A stretch of DNA of 64,000 bases from Bacteroidales bacterium (GTDB lineage Bacteria > Bacteroidota > Bacteroidia > Bacteroidales > Tenuifilaceae). The DNA is taken from positions 1 to 64,000 of the forward strand of contig RPRQ01000019.1 in NCBI GenBank assembly GCA_003818205.1. Reading direction: 5' to 3'. Under the pieces are notes generated by a model. The model searched no databases. It was not told the origin of the DNA and was given only the letters and a program-made list of their open reading frames with translations. Below, in pieces: positions 1-7,119 of the stretch (its first letter is position 1; each line of letters starts with the position of its first letter). The translations under genes and the position numbers were made by a program.

Positions 1-125
1 CTGCTAAAAACCATTGGGGCAGATGGTTAGATAAGTTTGTTTTTAGTATATTACATTTATTTTAACGTGGGATAAGATTGCTGCTTCGAACTCCCCAACG
101 TTTTTTAGCAGCAAACGTTATAGGC
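1..125. repeat. attC-like cassette-boundary repeat 0 (cut by window edge)
   Basis: This is the first copy of the repeat that separates the small cassettes, and its 5' arm is truncated by the window edge. The outer stem is CTGCTAAAAA at 1-10 against TTTTTAGCAG at 102-111. It ends in the core-like GTTATAGGC at 117-125, which would begin cassette 1. This copy lacks the GC-rich hairpin insert that several later copies carry between the ACGTGGGA and TTCGAACTCCCC blocks. Confidence 0.6.
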
Positions 126-160
126 AAGCGTATTTTGACACACTAACAATAGAATATTCT

Positions 161-616
161 ATGTATTATAAATTCAGGGCAGAAATCGAATTGAAAGAAA
201 AGTTTGAAACTCCCTTAGTGAATCGGTCGATTAGAAAAGTCCTCAAAGAATTTAAAACAGACAATTTTGAAACAAATGACAATATTGTAAGTTTTAAGAA
301 TTCAAATTATAGTGGAAAATGCCGTTCGACAGTAAGTTATATGACAATTGTTGATAAAGGGAATTTCGAGGTTGAATACAGAGACGGTAAAACAAGAATT
401 AACTACATTTCATATTCTTCGATTTGGGGATATATCTTTATGTTTTTATTTATTTGTGTCGCAGGATTATTGAGTAAAAGTGTAGGTTTTTTTCTTGCAG
501 GTTGTGTGTTTTTAGGATTTGGAATTCTTCTGACATATTTGACAATAAAGAACGGAACTCTAGCGATACTCAGTAAAGTGAAAGAGAATCTTGAAAACCA
601 AAAGAGAGACGAATAG
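161..616 (+). CDS. Small membrane protein of cassette 1, unknown function
   Basis: This 151-aa protein is not recognised. The N-terminal ~85 residues are polar and look like a soluble domain rich in beta strands. Two hydrophobic segments follow at about residues 89-108 and 111-130, joined by a very short turn, so the protein probably forms a membrane hairpin with a short basic/acidic tail. It is the only gene of cassette 1, which runs from the GTTATAGGC at 117 to its inverted partner GCCTATAAC at 624-632. Small membrane proteins without known function are common in cassette arrays. The ATG at 161 is the first in-frame start after the boundary repeat. Confidence 0.7.
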   Translation: MYYKFRAEIELKEKFETPLVNRSIRKVLKEFKTDNFETNDNIVSFKNSNYSGKCRSTVSYMTIVDKGNFEVEYRDGKTRINYISYSSIWGYIFMFLFICVAGLLSKSVGFFLAGCVFLGFGILLTYLTIKNGTLAILSKVKENLENQKRDE

Positions 617-623
617 AACGCCA

Positions 624-759
624 GCCTATAACAGCCGCTAAACCCAATCAGGGCTGATTTGCAGATAAGAAAGTATTTCCTAACTTAGCATTGCTGTTAA
701 CGAGGGACAAGGAAACGGTTTTTAACTCCCAAACACTACAAATACGCAAACCGTTGTGG
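624..759. repeat. attC-like cassette-boundary repeat 1
   Basis: The 5' arm GCCTATAAC (624-632) is an exact reverse complement of the GTTATAGGC that starts the upstream cassette at 117. The 3' end is GTTGTGG (753-759). The middle is diverged from the other copies but keeps TTAACGaGGGACAA and ACTCCC blocks. This fits cassette logic: the 3' core of each boundary belongs to the next cassette. Confidence 0.6.
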
Positions 760-787
760 TGCATTTTGACAGAAACTCGAAACTTTC

Positions 788-818
788 TTGGTTAACTCGA
801 AACAAATACTTACCTTTG
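788..818 (+). promoter_or_regulatory. Bacteroidota-type promoter for higBA
   Basis: TTG at 788-790 and TACCTTTG at 811-818 are separated by 20 bases. This matches the -33 TTTG and -7 TAnnTTTG pattern known for Bacteroidota. It lies 26 bases ahead of the toxin start, so the toxin-antitoxin cassette carries its own promoter and would not depend on an array promoter. Confidence 0.55.
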
Positions 819-843
819 ACGTTACTAATGTAAATAGAAAGCA

Positions 844-1125
844 ATGATTATTTCATTTGGTTCTAAAGACACAGAGAAAATTTGGAATGGGGAAAGAGTC
901 AAGAATCTTCCGCAAGAGATACAGCAAATAGGAAGACGCAAACTTAGAATGCTTAATAACTCTCAGTCTATCGCTGATTTGAAAATCCCTCCATCCAATC
1001 GGCTTGAGAAGTTGTCAGGTAATCTGAAAAATTTTTATAGCATAAGAATCAATGACCAATGGAGAATAATATTTAAATGGGAAAGTAATCATGCAGAGGA
1101 AGTAGAAATAATTGATTATCACTAA
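844..1125 (+). CDS. higB: HigB-type toxin (RelE superfamily mRNA interferase)
   Basis: This 93-aa protein matches the HigB (PF05015) fold: an N-terminal FGSKDTEKIW segment, a central LxxLSGNLKNFYSIRINDQWRI stretch typical of RelE/HigB toxins, and an end rich in beta strands (VEIIDYH). Members cut mRNA on the ribosome to arrest growth. The gene precedes its antitoxin, the inverted order typical of higBA, and its stop codon is within 15 bases of the antitoxin start. It sits in cassette 2 with its own promoter. Toxin-antitoxin pairs are classic stabilisers of cassette arrays. The family is clear; toxicity of this copy is inferred. Confidence 0.9.
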   Translation: MIISFGSKDTEKIWNGERVKNLPQEIQQIGRRKLRMLNNSQSIADLKIPPSNRLEKLSGNLKNFYSIRINDQWRIIFKWESNHAEEVEIIDYH

Positions 1126-1139
1126 TGAAAGGAGTAAAT

Positions 1140-1451
1140 ATGGAGAGGCTAGAAAACGTACACCCAGGAGAAATTCTTAATGAAGAATTCCTGATACCAA
1201 TGAATATAACTGCATACAGACTATCAAAAGACACTGAAATTCCTCAAACAAGAATTTCCCAAATATTGAAAGGGAAAAGAAGTATAACAGCAGATACTGC
1301 GCTAAGACTGAGCTTATACTTTGGAACAAACCCTAAATTTTGGCTTGGACTTCAAGATGACTATGACATTGAAGAAGAAAATAAGAGCAAGAAAGAAGTT
1401 TTTAAAAGAATAAAACGAATGAGAAAAAACGCAACACAACACGTGGCATAA
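1140..1451 (+). CDS. higA: HigA-type antitoxin (XRE helix-turn-helix)
   Basis: This 103-aa protein has the HigA signature VHPGEILNEEFL near the N-terminus. A helix-turn-helix follows (AYRLSKDTEIPQTRISQILKGKR), then the NPKFWLGLQDDYD motif seen in HigA antitoxins that bind HigB and repress their own promoter. I prefer the ATG at 1140, preceded by AAAGGAG at 5-base spacing, over the ATG at 1125 that overlaps the higB stop. The last codons (residues TQHVA) run into the attC-like repeat: CACAAC at 1435-1440 and the arm ACGTGGCAT are both inside the reading frame. The C-terminus may therefore have been fixed by the recombination site. Confidence 0.9.
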   Translation: MERLENVHPGEILNEEFLIPMNITAYRLSKDTEIPQTRISQILKGKRSITADTALRLSLYFGTNPKFWLGLQDDYDIEEENKSKKEVFKRIKRMRKNATQHVA

Positions 1452-1566
1452 ATTATTAGGGTTGATGATACAATGGTAAGTTTCTTGCTCGCTACAAAGT
1501 TCATTAACGATGGATACAAAAGCAGCCGTTAACTCCCCAACACTTCATGCCACGGGAACGTTATGG
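1435..1566. repeat. attC-like cassette-boundary repeat 2
   Basis: The 5' core CACAAC (1435-1440) pairs with the GTTGTG that opens its own cassette at 753. The inner arms ACGTGGCAT (1441-1449) and ATGCCACG (1547-1554) are complementary, followed by an unpaired GGAA before the core GTTATGG (1560-1566). This asymmetric, imperfect hairpin is the layout expected of an attC site recognised as folded single-stranded DNA. Its inner arms differ from those of repeats 0, 3, 4, 6 and 7. Confidence 0.65.
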
Positions 1567-1667
1567 TGCATTTGGAAAAAACCAATATCTAGATTATGTC
1601 GAGTTGTTCTAAAATTTCAATTATTAGATGAAAAGGTTATATTTGCTTATGAACAATCATTGTAATC

Positions 1668-2516
1668 ATGAGTAATATAAAACTATTCGAAAGCAAGCAA
1701 ATTCGCACAGAATGGAATGAGGTAAATCAAAAGTGGTATTTTGCAATAATCGATGTTGTTGAAACGCTTACCGAAAGCAATAATCCTCGAAGATACTGGA
1801 GCGACCTTAAAAGAAAACTGAATTCCGAGGGTTTTTCTCAGTTGTACGAAATTATCGTACAACTGAAAATGATTTCATCAGACGGAAAAAAATACCTTAC
1901 AGATTGTGCTGATGCTAAAGGACTTTTAAGAATTATTCAATCAATACCATCACCTAAAGCAGAACCTTTTAAGCAATGGTTGGCACAAGTGGGTTCCGAC
2001 CGGTTAGATGAAATAGAAAACCCTGAAATAGCAACACAGCGAACACGGGAATTGTACAAACTTAAAGGCTATCCTGATAACTGGATTGAAAAACGAATGC
2101 GAAGCATTGCCATTCGTGAGGAATTAACTGAGGAATGGAAAAATAGGGGCATCAAGGAGCATGCTGAATATGCTATCCTTACTGCTGAAATTTCAAAAGC
2201 AACATTTGGGCTGACTCCTTCTGAATACAAGAGATTAAAAGCTTTGAAGAGTCAAAACCTACGAGACCATATGACCGACCTTGAACTTATTTTCTCAATG
2301 CTAGGAGAAGCATCAACGACAAAAGTAACCAGAGCGAAAAATGCAAAAGGTTTTATTGAAAATAGAGTAGCAGCAAGAATTGGAGGCAAAATAGCAGGGA
2401 ATGCGTTGAAAGAATTGGAGAAAGAAAGTGGTGAAAAAGTAATAACATCCGAAAACTACTTACCAGAAAATGAAAAAACTAAAGAATTAAAAAAGGGAAG
2501 AAATAACAAAGTATAA
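1668..2516 (+). CDS. BRO-N domain protein (phage antirepressor-like)
   Basis: This 282-aa protein has an N-terminal BRO-N/antirepressor-like domain at about residues 5-110: a start with KQIRTEWNE and WYFAIIDVVETLTES, followed by PRRYWSDLKRKL. The remainder is a helical, basic C-terminal part with the RSIAIREELTEEWKNRG motif that recurs in bacterial BRO-N/DinD-like proteins. Such domains bind DNA and are usually from phages or mobile elements. It is the only gene of cassette 3, and a TATATTTG -7-like element lies at 1638-1645, 23 bases upstream. The family is well supported; the biological role is not known. Confidence 0.8.
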   Translation: MSNIKLFESKQIRTEWNEVNQKWYFAIIDVVETLTESNNPRRYWSDLKRKLNSEGFSQLYEIIVQLKMISSDGKKYLTDCADAKGLLRIIQSIPSPKAEPFKQWLAQVGSDRLDEIENPEIATQRTRELYKLKGYPDNWIEKRMRSIAIREELTEEWKNRGIKEHAEYAILTAEISKATFGLTPSEYKRLKALKSQNLRDHMTDLELIFSMLGEASTTKVTRAKNAKGFIENRVAARIGGKIAGNALKELEKESGEKVITSENYLPENEKTKELKKGRNNKV

Positions 2517-2544
2517 TTTTATGAAGAAACCATAAATCGCCAGT

Positions 2545-2703
2545 GCATAACAGCTGCTAAAAATCATTGGGGCAGATGGTTAGACAGGTTTTATTTTTGT
2601 ATATTACATTTATTTTAACGTGGGACAAGAATGCCCGCCTGAATGACGCAGTCGGGCAGGCTGCTTCGAACTCCCCAACGGTTTTTAGCAGCAAACGTTA
2701 CAA
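2545..2703. repeat. attC-like cassette-boundary repeat 3, with GC hairpin insert
   Basis: The 5' core GCATAAC (2545-2551) pairs over six bases with the GTTATGG that begins its cassette at 1560. The long arm CAGCTGCTAAAAATC matches GTTTTTAGCAGC at 2681-2692, and the end is GTTACAA (2697-2703). A 29-base GC-rich hairpin (TGCCCG...CGGGCA) occupies 2632-2660 inside an otherwise AT-rich loop. Confidence 0.6.
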
Positions 2704-2810
2704 GCCATTTGAACAAAGAACAAGCATATCACTTGAAACATGAGATTAAGTCGGAATAAGCAGAAAATAGACTTTAAACAGAAGTAGGCAAAAAATTAAA
2801 TTGTAGAATT

Positions 2811-3350
2811 ATGATTGTATGGTCAGGTCGTGGAATCCTTTCATTTTTGGTTTTCCTTATTGTTCTTATTGTCAGTGGACTTTGTTTACCAAAGGAATAT
2901 GCATATTATGGATATGTAATTGCATCTTTTTTGGCAGGAATTTTCAGTTGGTTTATAGGAATAAAATGGAACAATCAGGAAGCGAGACCATTTATAGATG
3001 AGAAAACAGGACAAAGAGTAATACTAAAACCTAATCATGCATTATTCTGGATAAGAATGCAATATTGGGGTCCAATATTTTGGATATTCGGCTCTTTATT
3101 TCTAGCATATAAATCCATACTGGCTTCAATTATTTCAGTTGTTATCCTAATAGCATATATTATATTCGAGCACACCAAACAGAATCGTAGTGAAGAACAA
3201 AATACGACAAAAGTAAAAATAAAGAAAGTAGTTGCTGAAAAGGAAAAAGAAAAAGTAGAAAGAGAAGAAAGAGAAAGAAAAGAAGCTGAAGAAGAAAGAT
3301 TAAAACGCAGATTAGAAAAAGAAGACCCAAGTAGATTTATGCCTAAATAA
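2811..3350 (+). CDS. Multi-pass membrane protein with charged coiled-coil tail
   Basis: This 179-aa protein is not recognised. There are about four hydrophobic segments (residues 8-27, 31-50, 83-100 and 103-120) and a soluble loop containing PFIDEKTGQRVILKPNHALFWI. The C-terminal ~55 residues consist almost entirely of Lys, Glu and Arg, predicting a long charged helix or coiled coil in the cytoplasm. It is the single gene of cassette 4. A shifted reading frame over the first part of the gene is a shadow. Function cannot be assigned. Confidence 0.65.
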   Translation: MIVWSGRGILSFLVFLIVLIVSGLCLPKEYAYYGYVIASFLAGIFSWFIGIKWNNQEARPFIDEKTGQRVILKPNHALFWIRMQYWGPIFWIFGSLFLAYKSILASIISVVILIAYIIFEHTKQNRSEEQNTTKVKIKKVVAEKEKEKVEREERERKEAEEERLKRRLEKEDPSRFMPK

Positions 3351-3354
3351 CTAC

Positions 3355-3513
3355 CACTAACAGCTGCTAAAAATCATCGGTGCTGATGCGCAGATAAGCA
3401 AGTTTTTCGTACTTTAGTAAAAGTTTAACGTGGGATAGAGGTGCCCGCCTGAATGACGCAGTCGGGCAGGCGGCTTCGAACTCCCCAACGGTTTTTAGCA
3501 GCAACCGTTGGCG
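3355..3513. repeat. attC-like cassette-boundary repeat 4, with GC hairpin insert
   Basis: It starts with CCACTAAC (about 3354-3361), followed by the AGCTGCTAAAAATCAT arm, and ends with GTTTTTAGCAGC then GTTGGCG (3507-3513). The same GC hairpin as in repeat 3 is at 3442-3470. The outer core pairs only weakly (GTTA) with the start of its own cassette, so this boundary may be rearranged. Confidence 0.55.
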
Positions 3514-3590
3514 GTCATTTTACCGAAGACGCAAGATTGTAGCTGATTTTAATGATTAAGATAGTTATCAGACATAATCAATACTAAGAC

Positions 3591-3848
3591 ATGAAAAAAG
3601 TAATACGTTTAATTTTTGACATTATACTTGTTATTATTGCCTTTTCATTCATTCTTTTATTCTTAATACAAAGAACAGGATTTAAAAAAATGAATAAAAT
3701 AAATATGGAGTTAACTAGGGAAGCAATATCAATTTCAGACACTTCAATAAATGGACAGAAACTTTTGAATTATGTAAAAGAAGCGAAAGAACTACAAAGA
3801 CAAATCGAGAAAAAGGATAGTGTAATAAAAAGTCTCTCTAAAAAGTAA
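3591..3848 (+). CDS. Small single-pass membrane protein with coiled coil (first of a pair)
   Basis: This 85-aa protein has one hydrophobic segment at about residues 6-26. A helical, charged tail follows, ending KKDSVIKSLSKK. The adjacent gene at 3861 has the same plan and an almost identical ending (KDSIIAALTK), so the two look like diverged copies. They share cassette 5 and are 12 bases apart, so they are probably co-transcribed. No known family is recognised. The layout, a membrane anchor plus coiled coil, suggests a small complex at the membrane, but that is inference. Confidence 0.6.
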   Translation: MKKVIRLIFDIILVIIAFSFILLFLIQRTGFKKMNKINMELTREAISISDTSINGQKLLNYVKEAKELQRQIEKKDSVIKSLSKK

Positions 3849-3860
3849 CAATAAGTTCAC

Positions 3861-4115
3861 ATGAAAAACAAAATACAACTCATTAAATATTTAGTTATTG
3901 CTTCAATTATTCTAACTTTTGTTTTCCTTTCAACAAACGAAAGAAGAAAATATTTGACTATACAAGAAAACAATATAGCCTTAAGGCGTTCTATTATAAC
4001 TCTTTCTAATCCAAATGAGTTAAATAAAATAATTGAAGAGTATAAAGAATTTGTTGACACACTCAAAAGAGAAGTCTATGAAAAGGATAGTATTATTGCT
4101 GCCTTGACAAAATAA
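3861..4115 (+). CDS. Small single-pass membrane protein with coiled coil (second of a pair)
   Basis: This 84-aa protein has a hydrophobic segment at about residues 8-24, a short basic stretch (NERRKY) and a helical tail ending YEKDSIIAALTK. The tail resembles the end of the preceding 85-aa protein, which indicates a tandem duplication inside one cassette. No function is recognised. The antisense reading frame across the same bases is treated as a shadow because the sense frame has the better start, spacing and paralogue. Confidence 0.6.
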   Translation: MKNKIQLIKYLVIASIILTFVFLSTNERRKYLTIQENNIALRRSIITLSNPNELNKIIEEYKEFVDTLKREVYEKDSIIAALTK

Positions 4116-4155
4116 TACATGAAGACAGATTGAATAAATAAATTATAAAAAACGT

Positions 4156-4289
4156 GCCATAACACGTGGTTAAAAATATTGGGGCTGATGCGCGGATAAG
4201 CAGGTTTTTAGTACTTTAGTAAAAGTTTAACGTGGGACAGATGTTCGGTTCTTAAATCCCCAACATTTCTTGCCACGGAAACGTTAGGT
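4156..4289. repeat. attC-like cassette-boundary repeat 5
   Basis: The 5' core is GCCATAAC (4156-4163), followed by the arm CACGTGG, which pairs with CCACG in TTGCCACGGAAAC (4270-4282). The end is GTTAGGT (4283-4289). The arms are of the ACGTGG/CCACG type seen in repeat 2, not the CTGCTAAAAA type, so at least two arm classes coexist in the array. There is no GC hairpin insert. Confidence 0.6.
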
Positions 4290-4329
4290 GCAAGCATTCG
4301 TCTAGGTCAATTACTTTATTTTAAATGAA

Positions 4330-4920
4330 ATGACAATTAGCAAAAGATATTTTTGGATAGGAATTATTAGTTCATTATTAATTTCAATTTTGCATTTACT
4401 GAATGCATTCTATGAATATTCGGGAGTTATTGACGAAACATACAACATTGCGAGGAATTTGATTTATACTATTGCCTTTTCTTACTTTTTTACTTCAATC
4501 TTATTTTTACTAAATAGCGTTTTGATTGACTATTATAAACAAGAATCCTTAAGAAATAACTTGGCTTGGATTATTAGATTATATATTGTTATTTCGGTTT
4601 TAGCAATCTTGACTATTCTTGGCTTTAGCAAATTCATATTTATTTTATCAGTGATTCTGCTGATTATAAATTTAATTTTTTTCATATTATTTCTCAGAGG
4701 TGTAATGTCCTTAGATGAAACAGACGTTCCGACAATCGGACAATTGAAGAATTTCATATTATCCTTGATGATAGTAATTTTATTAAGGTTTATTCTTGGA
4801 TTTATTATTGAATTCGGAATGAAACATGAATTGAAATATCTGAATCAAATATTTATGTCAGTGCCATTCATTTTTATGAGTTTATTCTTTTATAAAACCA
4901 TGAAGACGATATATAAATAA
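4330..4920 (+). CDS. Polytopic membrane protein of cassette 6, unknown function
   Basis: This 196-aa protein is very hydrophobic, with about six predicted membrane segments (near residues 8-27, 42-62, 80-98, 101-123, 141-163 and 170-190) and short connecting loops. No conserved motif is recognised. It is the sole gene of cassette 6. The ATG at 4330 directly follows a TTTTAAATGAA stretch, and an overlapping upstream ATG out of frame is ignored. Membrane proteins of this kind are frequent cassette cargo. Confidence 0.6.
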   Translation: MTISKRYFWIGIISSLLISILHLLNAFYEYSGVIDETYNIARNLIYTIAFSYFFTSILFLLNSVLIDYYKQESLRNNLAWIIRLYIVISVLAILTILGFSKFIFILSVILLIINLIFFILFLRGVMSLDETDVPTIGQLKNFILSLMIVILLRFILGFIIEFGMKHELKYLNQIFMSVPFIFMSLFFYKTMKTIYK

Positions 4921-4928
4921 AACGCCAG

Positions 4929-5088
4929 CTGCCAGCAGCTGCTAAAAATCATTGGGGCAGATGGTTAGATAATTTTTAATTTAGTATATTGCATTTATTT
5001 TAACGTGGGACAAGATTGCCCGCCTGAATGACGCAGTCGGGCAGGCTGCTTCGAACTCCCCAACGCTTTTTAGCAGCAACCGTTATGG
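4929..5088. repeat. attC-like cassette-boundary repeat 6, with GC hairpin insert
   Basis: The arm CAGCTGCTAAAAATC (from 4936) pairs with CTTTTTAGCAGC (about 5065-5077), and the end is GTTATGG (5082-5088). The usual AAC of the 5' core is here AGC (CTGCCAGC), a change that should weaken recombination. The GC hairpin insert lies at 5017-5045. Confidence 0.55.
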
Positions 5089-5164
5089 TGCATAAGGTGC
5101 CTTAACGAACAGACCAGCACCACAGACTGAGTCCAAAAATCAGAACCAAACCTAAAAAAGTTGT

Positions 5165-6124
5165 ATGAGAATCGTCTTAATATTTTTGATTTTTATTACA
5201 AGTATTTTGTCTATTTTCTCTCAGACAACATATATAAATGGATTCGTTTATGATTTCAAAAATGATTCCATATTAAAAGAAAGCAATGTACTATTAAAGA
5301 AAAATGGAAAATTTGGATTAACAGATTCTTTGGGTGCTTTCTCAATCTCAATGAAATGTGATTGTATTGATACTTTAATAATTGAAAAAGAGGGTTATTG
5401 CCCTTTAATGATAACTAAAGTTGATCCGAGCCTGATTTCCAGTAAGAATGAGTTAATCTTTTACTTGAACAGAGCCACAACTTCTATAATAATTCATGAA
5501 GTTTACAATAAGAAGTTTTTGGGGATTACATTTAAACACATTTACATGAGTGAAACTCAAAAAACATCAACTTGTTGTACTTCCAAAGACTCATCATACT
5601 ATAAAGGTTGGATATCATATAAAGTAGAAGATTCAATATGGTACAATAAAATTAGATGTTATCATTCTACAACCCTTAATGAAGTTTTCAGGAAAACACA
5701 CATTTATAATGATAAACATAAGGTTATATGTACATTTAATCCTAATGAAGAATATGTTGAAAAGACACACGACGACTTTGACAGTATAAGTTCTTGTTAT
5801 ATAATTAAAGAAAAAGATATAGATTCATATCGGATTAGGGGTTTAGGACAATTTGAGATAGGATACACTCAATATATTAAAGAGAAAATTAAAGAACTAA
5901 AAATTAAGCATGAAACCATAATAACGATTCAATTTGTACTTGAGTATAATGATAGATATAGTAATTTTAAAATTACTGGGATTAGTGAATGTGACAAAGA
6001 AAAAGTAGTTAAAATAGTAATAGATGGTCCACATTGGCCACTTGGACGCTCTCGTGTTAAACCTTTGAGATTCGAGAAAAAAATTCTAATTGATATGGTT
6101 GATACAAAAAGTAAGAATAATTGA
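5165..6124 (+). CDS. Secreted protein with carboxypeptidase-regulatory-like N-domain
   Basis: This 319-aa protein begins with a signal peptide (residues about 1-20, hydrophobic, ending FSQ). A CarboxypepD_reg-like beta domain follows (INGFVYDFKNDSILKESNVLLKK...TDSLGAFSISMK, residues 22-100), the type used by Bacteroidota for surface proteins. The rest is not recognised; it has several cysteines (CDC near residue 59, CC near 137) and many aromatic residues. It is the single, unusually long gene of cassette 7. It is probably periplasmic or exposed at the surface; function unknown. Confidence 0.65.
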   Translation: MRIVLIFLIFITSILSIFSQTTYINGFVYDFKNDSILKESNVLLKKNGKFGLTDSLGAFSISMKCDCIDTLIIEKEGYCPLMITKVDPSLISSKNELIFYLNRATTSIIIHEVYNKKFLGITFKHIYMSETQKTSTCCTSKDSSYYKGWISYKVEDSIWYNKIRCYHSTTLNEVFRKTHIYNDKHKVICTFNPNEEYVEKTHDDFDSISSCYIIKEKDIDSYRIRGLGQFEIGYTQYIKEKIKELKIKHETIITIQFVLEYNDRYSNFKITGISECDKEKVVKIVIDGPHWPLGRSRVKPLRFEKKILIDMVDTKSKNN

Positions 6125-6145
6125 ACATTAATTATAATGCCCAGC

Positions 6146-6360
6146 TGCCAACAACTGCTAAAAGTCATTGAGGCAGATAGTTAGATAAGTTTGTTTTTAG
6201 TATATTGCATTTATTTTAACGTGGGACAACGATGCCCGCCCGGACGAGCCGTTCGGACGGGAATGACGCAGTCGGGCAGGCTGCTTCGAACCGAACCGGC
6301 AACTGCCGGTGAGCTCGCCGAAGGCAACTCCCCGCCGTTTTTTAGCTGCAACCTTAATTG
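6146..6360. repeat. attC-like cassette-boundary repeat 7, expanded by GC-rich inserts
   Basis: The 5' core is TGCCAAC (6146-6152) with arm CAACTGCTAAAAG, which pairs with TTTTTTAGCTG near 6339-6349. This copy is about 215 bases long. The GC hairpin at 6233-6280 carries an extra CGGACGAGCCGTTCGGACGG block, and a second GC-rich insert (about 6291-6325) sits between TTCGAA and the AACTCCCC block. The terminal GTT is degraded to CTT. It looks like a decaying copy invaded by GC-rich repeats. Confidence 0.5.
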
Positions 6361-6412
6361 GCAACCTTGACAAACGACAGTGCAAACATATACGAATAGA
6401 AAATAGAACAGG

Positions 6413-6925
6413 ATGAAAAGATTATTGACAATAATTTCGCTTGTTACACTTCTTGCAAGCTGTGATTCGACAACTAAAAAGACAAATAATATGGAAGACC
6501 AAAAAAATCAAACTGACAACTCAGCTTCACCCGTTGACACAATGCCAAAGGTGACAGGAATTGGCGGCATTTTCTTTTTTTCGGACAATCCGCAGGAAAC
6601 GAAAGAATGGTATGCCAAAAATTTAGGGCTTGAAATCAATGATTGGGGTTCGTCGAGTTTTGAATCCAGAAACATTAACAGACCTGACGAGATAAACTCT
6701 CTTCAATGGAAACCTTTCAAAAAAGGTGATGAATATTTTTTCCCATCCAAAAAAAATTTTATGATTAATTACCGAGTTCAGAATATTGAAGGACTTGTAA
6801 ACAAGCTCAAAGAAAATGGAGTAACCATACTTGACAGCATTGCGTCTTATGATGATATTGGAAAATTTGTACATATTATGGACGCAGAAGGCAACAAGAT
6901 TGAACTATGGGAACCTGTTGACTGA
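6413..6925 (+). CDS. Lipoprotein with VOC/glyoxalase-like domain
   Basis: This 170-aa protein has a lipoprotein signal peptide with lipobox LASC (Cys at residue 17). A short polar linker follows, then a vicinal-oxygen-chelate fold from about residue 47: TGIGGIFFFSDNPQETKEWYAKNLGLEI at the start and GKFVHIMDAEGNKIELWEP at the end, the usual glyoxalase/bleomycin-resistance pattern with a terminal metal-ligand Glu. It would be anchored in the periplasm, which is unusual for this fold. It is the gene of cassette 8. The substrate is unknown; metal binding is inferred from the family. Confidence 0.8.
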   Translation: MKRLLTIISLVTLLASCDSTTKKTNNMEDQKNQTDNSASPVDTMPKVTGIGGIFFFSDNPQETKEWYAKNLGLEINDWGSSSFESRNINRPDEINSLQWKPFKKGDEYFFPSKKNFMINYRVQNIEGLVNKLKENGVTILDSIASYDDIGKFVHIMDAEGNKIELWEPVD

Positions 6926-6998
6926 AAGAGCAGGTTTTGAAATCCATGACCGAACATCAAAAAACAAACCTATGGTTCACTGTTATGTTGACACTTCA

Positions 6999-7058
6999 CT
7001 TTAACAAGACTTCGAACGATAGGAAAAGCAGCCCTAACAAATACGCAAACTGTTGACG
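6999..7058. repeat. Degenerate attC-like repeat 8 (3' part)
   Basis: Only fragments of the boundary repeat can be seen: a TTTAACaaGAC...TTCGAAC block (7000-7017), and AAATACGCAAACtGTTGACG at the end, close to the 3' end of repeat 1 (ACAAATACGCAAACCGTTG). It marks the probable right end of the recognisable array. Confidence 0.35.
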
Positions 7059-7119
7059 GAAATGCAAAGGCGACTGTGCTTACTTGTGACAGACTAAAGG
7101 AAATTAACTTTAATAATTA

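Noticed and set aside
1-4300. CRISPR array as an explanation for the regularly recurring repeats
   Set aside because: The repeats are 125-215 bases long, imperfect, and separated by whole genes rather than short spacers; no cas genes are present.
6197-6385. Minus-strand 62-codon frame inside a cassette boundary
   Set aside because: It is made almost entirely of the boundary repeat and its GC-rich inserts and has no protein-like composition.
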